DNA of 6,237 nt. Origin: Paracoccaceae bacterium. Lineage in GTDB: Bacteria > Pseudomonadota > Alphaproteobacteria > Rhodobacterales > Rhodobacteraceae. The position numbers and the translations under genes are program-made. Shown here piece after piece: positions 6,223 through 6,237 of this stretch. The DNA lies in contig RGAJ01000118.1 in NCBI GenBank assembly GCA_009920225.1, positions 1 to 6,237 on the forward strand, read 5' to 3'. The notes beneath the pieces were generated by a model, which was not told where the DNA came from, made no database searches, and saw only the letters and a program-made list of their open reading frames with translations. Each line of letters starts with the position of its first letter. Position 1 is the first letter of the stretch.

Positions 6223-6237
6223 CACAGGACGCACAAA

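Noticed and set aside
1..6237. tRNA, rRNA, CRISPR, insertion sequence, phage or defence-system signals
   Set aside because: No cloverleaf-like segment, spaced direct repeats, transposase motifs or terminal inverted repeats were seen; the window is filled by conserved housekeeping genes with short gaps.

Overview
The window is an ordinary chromosomal segment of an alphaproteobacterium, most likely a Rhodobacteraceae/Roseobacter-group member. The evidence is indirect: moderate GC content judged by eye, a monofunctional hisB of IGPD-only size, a hisE that is not fused to hisI, and protein wording typical of that group in HisF and HisH. No taxonomic marker was searched, so this is an inference.

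Layout: (1) 1-1791 (+) is the C-terminal two thirds of valine-tRNA ligase (valS), open at the left edge. It is closed by two tandem hairpins, the second of which is a good intrinsic terminator (1817-1850). (2) 1886-3676 (-) is a tightly packed unit read right to left, hisA-hisF-hisE, with overlapping stop and start codons. (3) 3809-4204 (+) is a lone gene for a small secreted DUF2147 protein, transcribed against its neighbours. (4) 4253-6164 (-) is a second tight unit, hisB-hisH followed by a PP-loop ATPase of the Dph6/ATP_bind_4 family. It ends in a probable terminator whose stem spans the ATPase stop codon. A strong sigma70-like promoter lies just upstream of hisB at the right edge.

The his genes cover pathway steps that meet at imidazole glycerol phosphate. 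HisE hydrolyses PR-ATP, HisA isomerises ProFAR to PRFAR, HisF with HisH turns PRFAR plus glutamine into IGP and AICAR, and HisB dehydrates IGP. hisG, hisI, hisC and hisD are not in this window. The two subunits of IGP synthase, HisH and HisF, are encoded in different segments separated by the opposing DUF2147 gene and the ATPase gene.

I see no rRNA or tRNA gene, CRISPR array, insertion sequence, phage gene or defence system, and no strong sign of an undescribed system. The least explained parts are the Dph6-like ATPase in a bacterial his cluster, the DUF2147 gene that splits that cluster, and an imperfect dyad on the hisB promoter. All gaps between genes are under 130 bases.
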